Of a stretch of 64,000 bases of DNA, positions 1 through 8,258 are shown one piece after another; within the stretch, counting starts at the first letter, position 1; every line of letters begins with the position of its first letter. Under the pieces are notes generated by a model. That model had not been told where the DNA came from. It made no database searches and saw only the letters and a program-made list of their open reading frames with translations. The translations under genes were made by a program, and so were the position numbers. The stretch comes from CAZDVQ01 sp964508975 (lineage in GTDB: Bacteria > Bacteroidota > Bacteroidia > Chitinophagales > Saprospiraceae): assembly GCA_964508975.1 (NCBI GenBank), contig CAZDVQ010000017.1, positions 12,202 through 76,201 on the forward strand. Direction: 5' to 3'.

Positions 1-1914
1 GTATTTTACCTACATCAAATTCGCAGGCACATCCCTGCCGCCAAGGCTAACTTTATACACTTGTATTTGAACAACCAAGATTGGGGCCTTTACCCTAATG
101 TGCAACAAATCAACAAGGATTTACTCGAGCAATGGTTCATGAGCAACGATGGCGCCAACTGGCGTGCGCATGTACGCACAACAGGTGGACCTGGACCAGG
201 GCCTGGCGGTGGCTGGGGCGATGGTACGGCAGCATTGAACTACCTTGGTGCCGATACAACTACTTACAAAACGTATTACACGCTCAAAAGCTCGGACATT
301 GCTAACCCTTGGACCTATTTGGTAAATGGTTGTAATGCGCTCAACAACACGACTATAGCCAACTTACCCACGGTTTTACCTCAATTTTTTGACGTGGACC
401 GCGTGCTTTGGTTCCTGGCTTGCGAAATCGCCTTCATGGACGATGATAGCTATGTGTACAAAGGCAAAATGGACTATTACGTGTACTATGAACCCGAAAC
501 TGGCCATTTGATCCCGCTAGAGTTTGACGGTAATTCCGTGATGCCGACATCTACCACTTGGAGCCCCTTCTACAACGCCAACTTGGTTAACTACCCCTTG
601 CTTAATAAATTGCTTCAAGTGCCGGCATACCGCCAGCGCTATTTGGCACACTTGCGTACCATCATCAACGAGTCGCTTGACCCTGCCAAGACCAACGTGA
701 TTTTGGATAACTACAAAGCCCAAATTGATGCCTTAGTTCAGAGCGACCCTAAAAAATTGTACACCTACAACGCATTTGTCAGCGAGGTAACTACCCTGAA
801 AAACTGGATAACCAACCGTAGAACCTACCTTCTGAGCAATAGCGAGGTAGCCCAAGTAGCACCTTCCATACCTACGGTATCTTATGCCAATATCCAAAAT
901 CAAGCTTGGACTGCCCCTGCGGCTGGCGAGCTAGCCCATGTGACGGCTCAAGTAAGTTCTACCAATGGTATCGACCACGTTTATCTACATTACACAACCG
1001 GTTTGGTGGGCAATTTCACGAGTTTAACGATGTTCGATGATGGCCAGCACAACGACGGCGGCGCTGGCGACGGTGTTTACGGTGCCGATATCCCGGGCCA
1101 AACCGCAGGTGAGTGGGTTAGATTTTATATCGAAGCCGCCGCTGGCAATACCGCTAAATCGGTTGCGTTTAGCCCAGTTGGAGCAGAACATGACGTGTAC
1201 ATTTATCAAGTACAAACCCAACAATCTGCCGTTACTGGCGTTGTGATTAACGAAGTTATGGCATCGAATAGCAACACGGTAACCGATAACTTTGGCGAAT
1301 ACGACGACTGGATTGAAATCTACAACACCAACAGCTTTGCAGTTGACCTAAGCGGTTTCTTCTTGAGCGATAACCCTCAAAACCTGAACAAGTTTGAAAT
1401 CGCTCAAGGCACCACCTTAGCGCCGTTTGAGTATAAAATTTTCTGGGCAGACGAAGACAGTTCACAAGGCCCTAACCACTGTAATTTCAAGCTTTCGGCA
1501 TCAGCAGAGACCTTGATGTTGTTGGACAATAACCTAGAACTGGTAGACTCTATGTCGTGGGGCGCTCAACAAACGGATATGGGTTACGCCCGTGTTCCAA
1601 ACGGTACTGGTCCGTTTAGCATTCAATCGCCAACCTTCCAAGCCAACAACGAGCCCAACGGCACCGAAGATATAGTAGCACTCGCCGCCAGTATGCAGGT
1701 TTACCCTAACCCGGCATCCGACCTGTTGCACGTCCTACTTCAAAACGGCCCCGAAGGCAACCAACTGATTGAAGTTTACGACCTAACTGGTAGGTTTGTA
1801 GAACAAGCACAAGGTTCAGGTCTAATTGAATTGAATACCAGCCAATGGCCCAATGGGGTTTACCTCATCCGCCATGGCGCATTGACACAAAAAGTAGTAA
1901 TTACACATGAATAG
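1..1914 (+). CDS. CotH kinase family secreted protein with lamin-tail and T9SS sorting domains (5' partial)
   Basis: The reading frame is open from the first base of the window, so the true start lies to the left. The visible N-terminus (HLYLNNQDWGLY) and the later stretch around YKGKMDYYVYYEPETGHLIPLEFDGN resemble the CotH atypical protein-kinase fold. A beta-rich module follows (FDDGQHNDGGAGDGVYGADI), then a lamin-tail domain starting near VINEVMASNS with DDWIEIYN, and finally a C-terminal type IX secretion sorting domain (VYPNPASDLLHV, GVYLIRHG). The protein is expected at the cell surface or secreted. It is the first visible gene of a five-gene operon and overlaps the next gene by 8 nt. 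CotH proteins phosphorylate secreted proteins in other bacteria; kinase activity here is inferred from the family only. Confidence 0.88.
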   Translation, partial: VFYLHQIRRHIPAAKANFIHLYLNNQDWGLYPNVQQINKDLLEQWFMSNDGANWRAHVRTTGGPGPGPGGGWGDGTAALNYLGADTTTYKTYYTLKSSDIANPWTYLVNGCNALNNTTIANLPTVLPQFFDVDRVLWFLACEIAFMDDDSYVYKGKMDYYVYYEPETGHLIPLEFDGNSVMPTSTTWSPFYNANLVNYPLLNKLLQVPAYRQRYLAHLRTIINESLDPAKTNVILDNYKAQIDALVQSDPKKLYTYNAFVSEVTTLKNWITNRRTYLLSNSEVAQVAPSIPTVSYANIQNQAWTAPAAGELAHVTAQVSSTNGIDHVYLHYTTGLVGNFTSLTMFDDGQHNDGGAGDGVYGADIPGQTAGEWVRFYIEAAAGNTAKSVAFSPVGAEHDVYIYQVQTQQSAVTGVVINEVMASNSNTVTDNFGEYDDWIEIYNTNSFAVDLSGFFLSDNPQNLNKFEIAQGTTLAPFEYKIFWADEDSSQGPNHCNFKLSASAETLMLLDNNLELVDSMSWGAQQTDMGYARVPNGTGPFSIQSPTFQANNEPNGTEDIVALAASMQVYPNPASDLLHVLLQNGPEGNQLIEVYDLTGRFVEQAQGSGLIELNTSQWPNGVYLIRHGALTQKVVITHE

Positions 1915-2296
1915 ATTCTTTTTAAGTATGCTACTCGCCACCGGGTTCTTTTTCACTTCCTGTGAAAAAGAACCTGGCCCGGGCGGCCTAGGCAAAATTA
2001 CGGGAAGGGTTTACGAAACCGAGTACAATAGTGCAGGTAACCCACGGGGCGCTTATGACAAAGCCGACCAACGTGTATATATCCGCTATGGCGACAACAT
2101 GGGCATCGACGATGACACCCGTACAGCCTTTGACGGTACGTTTAAGTTCGATAACCTGCAAGCTGGTGAGTATACCGTTTTTACTTACTCCGAGTGTAGT
2201 AATTGCGCCAGCGGTGTTGAAGCGGTTATCGTACCCGTAAGCCTTTCCTTCAAAGAACATAAAGACCTCGATACCCTGCATGTCTCAAAATACTAG
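1907..2296 (+). CDS. small lipoprotein with carboxypeptidase-regulatory-like fold
   Basis: 129 residues with a clear lipoprotein signal peptide: a hydrophobic stretch ending in FTSC, with Cys19 as the lipidation site. The mature part (GKITGRVYETEY, FDGTFKFDNLQAGEYTVF) has the pattern of a carboxypeptidase-regulatory/transthyretin-like beta-sandwich, common in Bacteroidota surface proteins. The start overlaps the CotH stop by 8 nt and the end overlaps the VTC-domain gene by 17 nt, so it is translationally coupled in the same operon. The specific role is unknown. Confidence 0.8.
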   Translation: MNRFFLSMLLATGFFFTSCEKEPGPGGLGKITGRVYETEYNSAGNPRGAYDKADQRVYIRYGDNMGIDDDTRTAFDGTFKFDNLQAGEYTVFTYSECSNCASGVEAVIVPVSLSFKEHKDLDTLHVSKY

Positions 2297-3050
2297 TTTA
2301 AGACCATTGCTGGAACAATTCGGCCCAATAAGCCTCGAGGACAGCAAGGCTGCGGCCTTGATGAAGCGCCTCGACTTCAAGTTCATCTTCCACGAGTCGA
2401 TGATACCTGAGATATTGCAAAAACTCTCGGATAGCTACTACATATTCACCATCGACGGGGAGCAGCTATTCCACTACGATAATACCTACTTCGATACACC
2501 CTCGCTCAAATTCTTCTACGACCACATGAATGGTCGGGCTAACCGCCTGAAAATCAGGGTACGCTCCTACGTGGAAAGCGACCTGCATTTCCTTGAGATG
2601 AAGCACAAGAACAACAAAGGCGAAACCGATAAACGCCGCATGCGGGTTGATCAACATAAACAAGCCCTAGCAGAAACTGAACTCAAGTTCTTGAGCAAAA
2701 AGGCAGAACAGCCGGAAATATTACACGCTACGCTGCATAATAATTTTCAACGCATTACCTTTGTCCACAAAGCCTTCAGCGAGCGGATTACCTTTGATTT
2801 TAATATCCGTTTCACCCACGAGGACAAGTGCTTTGACCTGCCAGGGCTCGTGGTGGCTGAATCAAAATGTGAGAGCGGCTTTAAAAGCCCCTTTCAACAA
2901 GTGATGCACCAACTCAAAATAAAACCAAGCTCGTTTAGCAAATACCTCATGGGTGTGCAATACACCCGGGAGAACGTGAAACGAAACGCCGTAAAACCCT
3001 TATTAAGAACCATCCGTAAAATAACCTCCCATGACTCCCTTGTTTCTTGA
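2280..3050 (+). CDS. VTC domain protein (polyphosphate polymerase domain)
   Basis: 256 residues matching the bacterial VTC domain, the tunnel-shaped catalytic fold of the yeast vacuolar polyphosphate polymerase Vtc4. Visible family features are the N-terminal RxDxK motif (KRLDFKF), the YFDTP plus basic RLKIRVRSY segment, the EMKHKNNKG strand, and the late acidic/basic strand LVVAESK. These Arg, Lys and Glu residues line the phosphate tunnel in characterised members. It sits between a CotH-family gene and a DUF4956 membrane protein, a neighbourhood that recurs in many bacteria, and overlaps the next gene by 20 nt. Polyphosphate synthesis is inferred from the family; an alternative is a related phosphate-ester binding role. 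Confidence 0.88.
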   Translation: MSQNTSLRPLLEQFGPISLEDSKAAALMKRLDFKFIFHESMIPEILQKLSDSYYIFTIDGEQLFHYDNTYFDTPSLKFFYDHMNGRANRLKIRVRSYVESDLHFLEMKHKNNKGETDKRRMRVDQHKQALAETELKFLSKKAEQPEILHATLHNNFQRITFVHKAFSERITFDFNIRFTHEDKCFDLPGLVVAESKCESGFKSPFQQVMHQLKIKPSSFSKYLMGVQYTRENVKRNAVKPLLRTIRKITSHDSLVS

Positions 3051-3681
3051 GTCTTTACCTTTTGCTGGTATCACCATTTTCGATGCAGATTCGTTCGTGA
3101 ACCTCGCTTTGCGTTTCGCCATCAACTTTACCGTTGGGTTTATTGCTATTTATTTCATTTATGCTAAACGCGACCTCCGTAACTCCGAGTTCGCCTTCAA
3201 CTACTTCGTGTTTAACTCCATGGTGTTTTTCCTCACCTACCTGCTTGAACACGTGCAAATGGACCTAGGCTTTGCCTTCGGTTTGTTCGCGGTATTCTCT
3301 ATCCTTCGTTACCGCACGCTGCCAATCCCTATCCGCGAGATGACCTATCTGTTCATCCTCATTGGCCTGGCAGTGATCAACGCCTTGAGCGTGGGCAATA
3401 TATCTATGGTTGAGCTGCTATTCTCCAACCTGGCCATATTGGGTGTAACCTGGTTGGGCGAGTTGACCCTACTCTATCGTTTGGCCGGTTACAAAGCCAA
3501 TAAACGCCTCGACGAAAAGGTGGTGCAATACGAGAAAATTGAACTGGTTGTACCGGCCAGGAAAGCTGAAATGCTCGAAGATTTAAAAACCCGTACCGGC
3601 CTTGATATTCAGCACTTTAGCATCGAGGAGTTCGACTTTATGAAAGATACGGCCACCGTGCGCATTTACTTCGTGGCATGA
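3031..3681 (+). CDS. DUF4956 membrane protein
   Basis: 216 residues. The N-terminal half holds several hydrophobic segments (about residues 20-45, 55-75, 105-125 and 130-145), with the family-typical cytoplasmic loop FSILRYRTLPIPIREMTY. The C-terminal third is soluble and resembles a small alpha/beta domain (KIELVVPARKAEMLEDLKTRTGLDI). DUF4956 proteins are regularly encoded beside VTC-domain and CotH genes and are assumed to form the membrane partner of the polymerase. It overlaps the preceding gene by 20 nt and the following one by 4 nt (ATGA), so the set is one operon. The biochemical role is not established. Confidence 0.88.
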   Translation: MTPLFLESLPFAGITIFDADSFVNLALRFAINFTVGFIAIYFIYAKRDLRNSEFAFNYFVFNSMVFFLTYLLEHVQMDLGFAFGLFAVFSILRYRTLPIPIREMTYLFILIGLAVINALSVGNISMVELLFSNLAILGVTWLGELTLLYRLAGYKANKRLDEKVVQYEKIELVVPARKAEMLEDLKTRTGLDIQHFSIEEFDFMKDTATVRIYFVA

Positions 3682-4313
3682 TGCGTTTTGTAGCCATATT
3701 GTTTAATTTGCTGGGCCTGTACGGTACCAGTTGGAGCCAAAGCGCCGACATGGAGCTTTGGAACGACATCCAATTGCGGTACCAAGTAACCAAACGCCTC
3801 AACATCGACATTGAGAATGGTCTAAGGTTGCAGGATAATGCCCGTCAGTTTAAAACCTATTATGCCGATGCCCTGCTGGGTTACAAGTTACATAAATATC
3901 TTAAGCTACATGCTGGATACCGTTTTGTACAAGCCCGGCAATCGTACAGGCATCGATTTTACGCAGGGTTGAGCTTACCGTTCAAACTGAACAAACGTTG
4001 GAAGTTTGAAGCTAGGCTGCGTTATCAATTTGAACAACAAAGCGATCTTGACCGGGAAAACACCTTGCGGACCCGCGTAGAAATGGCCTATAACCCCAAG
4101 AAAATACCCTTTGATATCTTTGCCTCGGTTGAGCTTTTCACGGGTCTCGATGGCCGTTTGGCCCTCCAGCGCGACCGTTGGCTCCTTGGCCTAGACTGGC
4201 CTTTCCACAAGCACATGAACTTGAAAATATACGCTGCCACGCAATTTGCCCGCGGCGAGGACGAGCCCGAGTACCAGCAAATATTTGGTACCAGCTTCAC
4301 GGTTGAATTTTAG
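3678..4313 (+). CDS. DUF2490 outer-membrane barrel protein
   Basis: 211 residues with an N-terminal signal peptide ending near SWSQ, followed by alternating amphipathic strands and turns (ELWNDIQLRYQVTKRLNIDIENGLR, YYADALLGYKLHKYLKLHAGYRF) and a C-terminal FTVEF ending in an aromatic residue, as in outer-membrane beta-barrels. The arrangement matches DUF2490 proteins of Bacteroidota. It starts 4 nt inside the DUF4956 gene and closes the operon; a GC-rich repeat begins 8 bp after its stop. It may export or anchor the product of the upstream enzymes, but this rests on context alone. Confidence 0.82.
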   Translation: MMRFVAILFNLLGLYGTSWSQSADMELWNDIQLRYQVTKRLNIDIENGLRLQDNARQFKTYYADALLGYKLHKYLKLHAGYRFVQARQSYRHRFYAGLSLPFKLNKRWKFEARLRYQFEQQSDLDRENTLRTRVEMAYNPKKIPFDIFASVELFTGLDGRLALQRDRWLLGLDWPFHKHMNLKIYAATQFARGEDEPEYQQIFGTSFTVEF

Positions 4314-4320
4314 ATTGTTT

Positions 4321-4504
4321 TTTTGGGGCGCTGCGCCGCGCTTACAGGGCGTATGCCATACGCCCCTACATGCGGCGTCGCCGCTACGCTTCGCGGCTCG
4401 CTGACCGCTCGGCCCCGTGTTCGCGCAGTCGCGATGCTCCTTTGCGGAGCCCTTCGGGCAACGGGTCTGGCGCTTCGCGCCACCGCTGCGCATCGCTAGC
4501 GTGG
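4321..4504 (+). repeat. GC-rich palindromic intergenic element, copy 1
   Basis: Starts as TTTTGGGGCGCTGCGCC 8 bp after the DUF2490 stop and ends near CATCGCTAGCG. It is made of short inverted repeats (GGGCGTATGCC..., GCGCTTCGCGC) and shares the CGCTACG...GCTCGGCC...CGCATCGCT core with the copies near 17.1, 26.7 and 38.9 kb. No coding potential is evident despite long open frames caused by GC richness. The rest of the 476-bp gap (4566-4789) shows nothing recognisable. Confidence 0.8.
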
Positions 4505-4531
4505 TAACAGCTGCGAAGCAGCCGTTTATCT

Positions 4532-4565
4532 AACGATGAACGATGAATTATGAACAATGAACGGG
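4532..4565. repeat. heptanucleotide repeat array (AACGATG/AACAATG type)
   Basis: Five successive 7-nt units reading AACGATG, AACGATG, AATTATG, AACAATG, AACGGGA. The period is exactly seven and the units vary. Directly follows a GC-rich element. Confidence 0.75.
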
Positions 4566-4789
4566 AACTGTATTGACAGCTCCGCTAGGAGCTGAATGTT
4601 AATAGAAACATATATACGCTCAGCATATGAGCTCCACTAGGAGCGACACGTAGTGCTTGCTGCGGAGAGGACGATTAAACCACAATCTTCGTTTCTGGTG
4701 GTGGGGTTCAGGTGGATATTACACAAGTCTTAGTCCGGCAGTGCTTGCTGGAAATAAGTAATGGTTAATGTTCAACAGGGCATTAGTTA

Positions 4790-5686
4790 TTATTGGTATT
4801 TGTATCTTTCGCTGTCTTCGTCTTTTAGTTCCTTATTGTCAAAATATAAACCACGTTCACTTTTCTTATTTTGTAATAATATGTCTATGAAGTTTGATTG
4901 AAAAAATTTTTCTAAATCTGTTGGTTTTAAGTTTTTACAACCGTCAATATAACTTTGTTTTATGTCTTTAAATAGTGTTCCCGTTATCCGATACTCCGTA
5001 ATTTTTTCCAGTTTTATTATTGTTTTTGCATCACCAAAAGAGTTTATTTTGGCAATTGCAGTCGCTTTAGCTAAATAGTCAGGGATATCGAAATACAAGT
5101 AAAAAAGAGTGTCTGTCAAATTTTTGGACAACGTATCGCTAAAGCTATGGGCAGGATTTAATTGTTTAAATACATCTTCTTTGCTCATAGGCAATTCATA
5201 AAATTTTTGAACTTGAATATCTGTTTTCAAAATCCTTTCTGGTACAGAAGTCGCACAAAATGAGAATATTGAGACCACCGCTATAAAGGTCGAAAATGCG
5301 AGCCGGTTTTGATTACCTGTAATGTTTCTTGTCTGTAAATACTTATAAGAAATTGGCAAGATGGCCAGTGCAATGAGGTCAGTAGGGTCAACTGTTCTAT
5401 ACAAGCCTAAGTCTGTTAACTGTGCAATATAGTTTATAAAAGGTTGAGAAAAGCTAAGTTTCCAAAAAACAAAAAACAGTCCCGTTAAAATATAAACAGC
5501 CTTGGGTTTTGGTATGAAAACGGCAATAAAAAAGGGGAATATAAAAAGCCCTGCAAAGTCTGAAAGCTTACCCGACAAGAAACCGGGGTAAGCATACTTT
5601 AAATAAAAGTCATTAAACAACAAAAGTACTAGTCCAATGATGAACCAATTTGAAGTCAGTGATATGTAACTTTTTTGTGTCGTCAT
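4790..5686 (-). CDS. AT-rich hypothetical membrane protein
   Basis: 298 residues. The N-terminal half has about four membrane segments (residues 12-30, 43-60, 64-85 and 100-120) with a characteristic YPGFLSGKLSDFAGLFIFP sequence between the first two. I have seen similar motifs in uncharacterised integral membrane proteins. The C-terminal half is hydrophilic and charged, ending in EDSERYKYQ. The base composition is clearly more AT-rich than the operon to the left, suggesting acquired DNA. No function can be assigned. Confidence 0.7.
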   Translation of the reverse strand: MTTQKSYISLTSNWFIIGLVLLLFNDFYLKYAYPGFLSGKLSDFAGLFIFPFFIAVFIPKPKAVYILTGLFFVFWKLSFSQPFINYIAQLTDLGLYRTVDPTDLIALAILPISYKYLQTRNITGNQNRLAFSTFIAVVSIFSFCATSVPERILKTDIQVQKFYELPMSKEDVFKQLNPAHSFSDTLSKNLTDTLFYLYFDIPDYLAKATAIAKINSFGDAKTIIKLEKITEYRITGTLFKDIKQSYIDGCKNLKPTDLEKFFQSNFIDILLQNKKSERGLYFDNKELKDEDSERYKYQ

Positions 5687-5907
5687 AAAAGCAGGTGCTA
5701 AATCCTAATGATATGGAACTTGAATATCTACTTACAAAGATAAAAAACAATACCTTACATTGCAATTATAAAAGAGCATGTATTCTATACTATTGTAAAT
5801 TTACAATTCGCCCAAGTATTTAATTTACAGCGGAGAGCGCAAAGATGTGATGATCTAAGCAAGATTTGTAGGGCAAGCCTTAAGGTCGCCCCGTACGATA
5901 ACGTCTT

Positions 5908-6618
5908 CTACTTGTCATACTTGTAAAATTTCAAAGTCTTGCTCCTAAGGTCTAGTTTTACGATTCCGCTTCGCATGCCTATAAACACATTGTGATCGTC
6001 AAGCACGGCCATTGAATTGGGGTATAAACTATGCCAAAAAGTGTTTTGGAAAACAAGTTCCTTCTCAAAGTCTTTAACCACGTAAAAGCCTTGATGTGTC
6101 GCAATTAAGATTTTATCTTGGTAAATCGTAAAAGCTTCAGGTGCATCTTCAAAGTCAACAAGTTTGCGATAGGTAAAAGTATGGCCAGTGGTATCCAGTT
6201 CAAATAATGCACCGCTGCTGGATGACAGATGTGCCAGTCCTTCGATAAAGTAAATCTTGTCCTTAAAGTTGAAGATGAATTTAATGTTTCCACGTTTTAT
6301 GTCAACTTTACTTTTAGTCGAGTCAGCTGGCTCAAAACTTAGTTTACCGCCCCACTCGCCTTTGTTGATGCCAATCAGTTTGCCGTTTGAAATATGGAGC
6401 TCGCATGTTTGGGTTTCAGTTGCTTTTTCAATTTCAAGTTTTCCGTCCGTTATTTTCACGGCGAAATCATGGGCGGAATGGTTCAATGTGTACCATTCGC
6501 TACTTCCAGGTTTGGGCGGCTTGGTTTCCACAAATCCTTCTGGTATAGCTACGGGGGCCTGCCCGCAGCTTGTCAGACAGATCAGGCTGAATATAAAAAT
6601 GGATGTTGCAGCATTCAT
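5908..6618 (-). CDS. hypothetical lipoprotein with beta-propeller-like C-terminus
   Basis: 236 residues. The N-terminus carries a lipoprotein signal peptide (IFSLICLTSC, Cys18). The mature part includes IYFIEGLAHLSSSSGALFEL, KILIATHQGFYVVKDFEK and MAVLDDHNVFIGMRSGIVKLDL, a repeating strand pattern resembling incomplete beta-propeller blades. It lies in an AT-rich stretch with the neighbouring DUF3885 gene, in the same orientation with an 84-bp gap. No specific function is recognised. Confidence 0.7.
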   Translation of the reverse strand: MNAATSIFIFSLICLTSCGQAPVAIPEGFVETKPPKPGSSEWYTLNHSAHDFAVKITDGKLEIEKATETQTCELHISNGKLIGINKGEWGGKLSFEPADSTKSKVDIKRGNIKFIFNFKDKIYFIEGLAHLSSSSGALFELDTTGHTFTYRKLVDFEDAPEAFTIYQDKILIATHQGFYVVKDFEKELVFQNTFWHSLYPNSMAVLDDHNVFIGMRSGIVKLDLRSKTLKFYKYDK

Positions 6619-6702
6619 TGCGTCTGTTATTGTATTTACATAGGGCCTTTCGGTGTGATTTCATGACTTTTCATGCGCCTTAGTAAAGTTCGAATGGCTT
6701 CA

Positions 6703-7437
6703 TTATCGCATAAAATATTTGTCTATTTCAGGTCTATGGTAATTAACGATCCAATCGTTCCTTTTGTCATACAGATGCCTTATTTTATCAGCTTTATCGC
6801 TCCAGACGTAACAGCCTCTATCATCGTACATATACATTCCCCGGTCGGTAATAGGGTCAAAAAAGTAAATGTCTTGACAAATATTAGGCGCTGCGCCCAC
6901 TTCATTATTGGCAATTCCATGAAAGATATTGGCTGCTTGGATGTCATTCACTTTCACTTTTCCGACCAATACCCTAGCTTCGGTTTTATCAAAAGTGTAG
7001 GTGCCATCTTCGTATTTTGTAATCATTTGAGTGTCTACTAGCTCTGTGTTGTCATAGAACGTTGCCAGTGTTGATGCTGGAAACTGTTGCAACAGGTAGT
7101 CTGATAGATGATTAAAAATACCTCCTGAATACTCATAAATGAGTACCCAAATTTCTCTATCTACATTATCGAAAGTTTCGCGAAAAATCGTGGTTGCCCT
7201 TAAGGGGGCTTGATGAACACGTTTTTGATTATGTGCTTCAAGATTGGCCTTATCAAGCTTTGTCATTCTTCTTTTGTCTTTCCACCATTCAAATTCAACA
7301 CCATCCCTAATGATTTTAAACATCTCATCGCCGCCAAGTTCAAAACGAATATGCACGTTTCCAAACAAAGAATGAGGTGTCTCAATCTTTGAGCCTGAAA
7401 ACACGCTGTCTAAATACGCTTGTAATGCTGCTCTCAT
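6703..7437 (-). CDS. DUF3885 domain protein
   Basis: 244 residues. The N-terminus LFGNVHIRFELGG, the central REIWVLIYEYSGG and the C-terminal MYDDRGCYVWSDKADKIRHLYDKRNDWIVNYHRPEIDKYF match the DUF3885 family, where the last segment (YDDRG...LY...NDWI..Y.R) is the signature. DUF3885 proteins are found scattered in Firmicutes and Bacteroidota, often near toxin-immunity genes; the function is not known. It is AT-rich like its two neighbours. The start at 7437 gives the conserved leading helix MRAALQAYL. Confidence 0.78.
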   Translation of the reverse strand: MRAALQAYLDSVFSGSKIETPHSLFGNVHIRFELGGDEMFKIIRDGVEFEWWKDKRRMTKLDKANLEAHNQKRVHQAPLRATTIFRETFDNVDREIWVLIYEYSGGIFNHLSDYLLQQFPASTLATFYDNTELVDTQMITKYEDGTYTFDKTEARVLVGKVKVNDIQAANIFHGIANNEVGAAPNICQDIYFFDPITDRGMYMYDDRGCYVWSDKADKIRHLYDKRNDWIVNYHRPEIDKYFMR

Positions 7438-7527
7438 ATGTCTGTAGATTACACGTTGCCCTTGATCGCTAAGTAATAAGGCTTGAATATAAGCAACTTA
7501 TAGGATAATGTACAACAGTAAATTATT

Positions 7528-7635
7528 CGCGCTAGGTGCCCGAAAGGCCACGCCGCAGGGGTGGGTGCGCAACGCGCACGGAGCGAACAGCGAACCCTGG
7601 AGGGGACCGGCGCCGCGCAGCGGCGCAGCGCCCAA
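7528..7635 (-). repeat. GC-rich palindromic intergenic element, copy 2 (reverse orientation)
   Basis: Runs from GCGCTAGGTGCCCG to GCGCAGCGCCCAAA, the reverse complement of the usual TTTGGGCGC...CTAGCGC order. It lies about 50 bp downstream of the stop of the minus-strand pentapeptide gene, so relative to that gene it is in the usual post-stop orientation. Confidence 0.78.
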
Positions 7636-7682
7636 ATTATCCTAAAAAGTATAATATCGTGGAGAGCATCGAGCACCGGCTC

Positions 7683-8255
7683 TTAAACGAAATCTAGACC
7701 AAAGCTTTGCAGTAAACCCGCCAAGTTGAGCTTGTTGAACTTGGCCGATTGTAGGCTATTTTTGGTAGGGTCGATATTAAAATGTAGGGCCGTGGTAAAA
7801 TCGGCGTGGTTGAGCTTGGTGCGCTCAAAACTTGCACCCGCCAAATCGCAGTGCTCGAATTGGGCAAAACTAAAATCAGCTTCAGTGAAATCAACCGACA
7901 CCAGGCGGCATTCCTTGAACTTGGTCTTGGGCAAACTCAATTGATAAAACGAACTGTGGTTCAGCTCGCAATTGATAAAGTTAGGGTTAAGCCCAAAGGG
8001 ATTACATTGCTCAAAACGAAGGCCGAGCATTTTACAATCCTTGAAAAACACCTCTCGGAAAGCTACACGTTGAAGCTTGGCCAGGCTCAGGTTGCAATCG
8101 TTGAATACACAACGAATGAATACCGTGCTGTTTAAATCAACCTCGCCGAAATCGCAGGCATTGAACACGCAATCCTCATACTCACCAAGTAGGAATTGAC
8201 CATCTTGGAAGTTTTGAGCTTGAAAGGTTTGTTGCTCGAAAAAAGTCTTGGGCAT
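7683..8255 (-). CDS. pentapeptide-repeat protein
   Basis: 190 residues dominated by tandem A(D/N)(L/F)xx-type units, for example DFGEVDLNSTVF, NDCNLSLAKLQRVAF and VDFTEADFSFAQFEHCDLAGASFERTKLNHADF. They would fold as a right-handed quadrilateral beta-helix. Members such as Qnr and MfpA mimic DNA and protect gyrase; most others are uncharacterised. The length is close to that of Qnr-like proteins, but I cannot say whether it binds gyrase. It starts 3 bp after the purL stop, so it is probably cotranscribed as the second gene of a purL operon. Confidence 0.85.
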   Translation of the reverse strand: MPKTFFEQQTFQAQNFQDGQFLLGEYEDCVFNACDFGEVDLNSTVFIRCVFNDCNLSLAKLQRVAFREVFFKDCKMLGLRFEQCNPFGLNPNFINCELNHSSFYQLSLPKTKFKECRLVSVDFTEADFSFAQFEHCDLAGASFERTKLNHADFTTALHFNIDPTKNSLQSAKFNKLNLAGLLQSFGLDFV

Positions 8256-8258
8256 AGG

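Noticed and set aside
4191..4493. Long open frames inside GC-rich elements (also near 10.7, 11.6, 42.3 and 44.8 kb)
   Set aside because: They consist of palindromic repeat DNA, have no conserved protein features and occur because stop codons are rare in GC-rich sequence.
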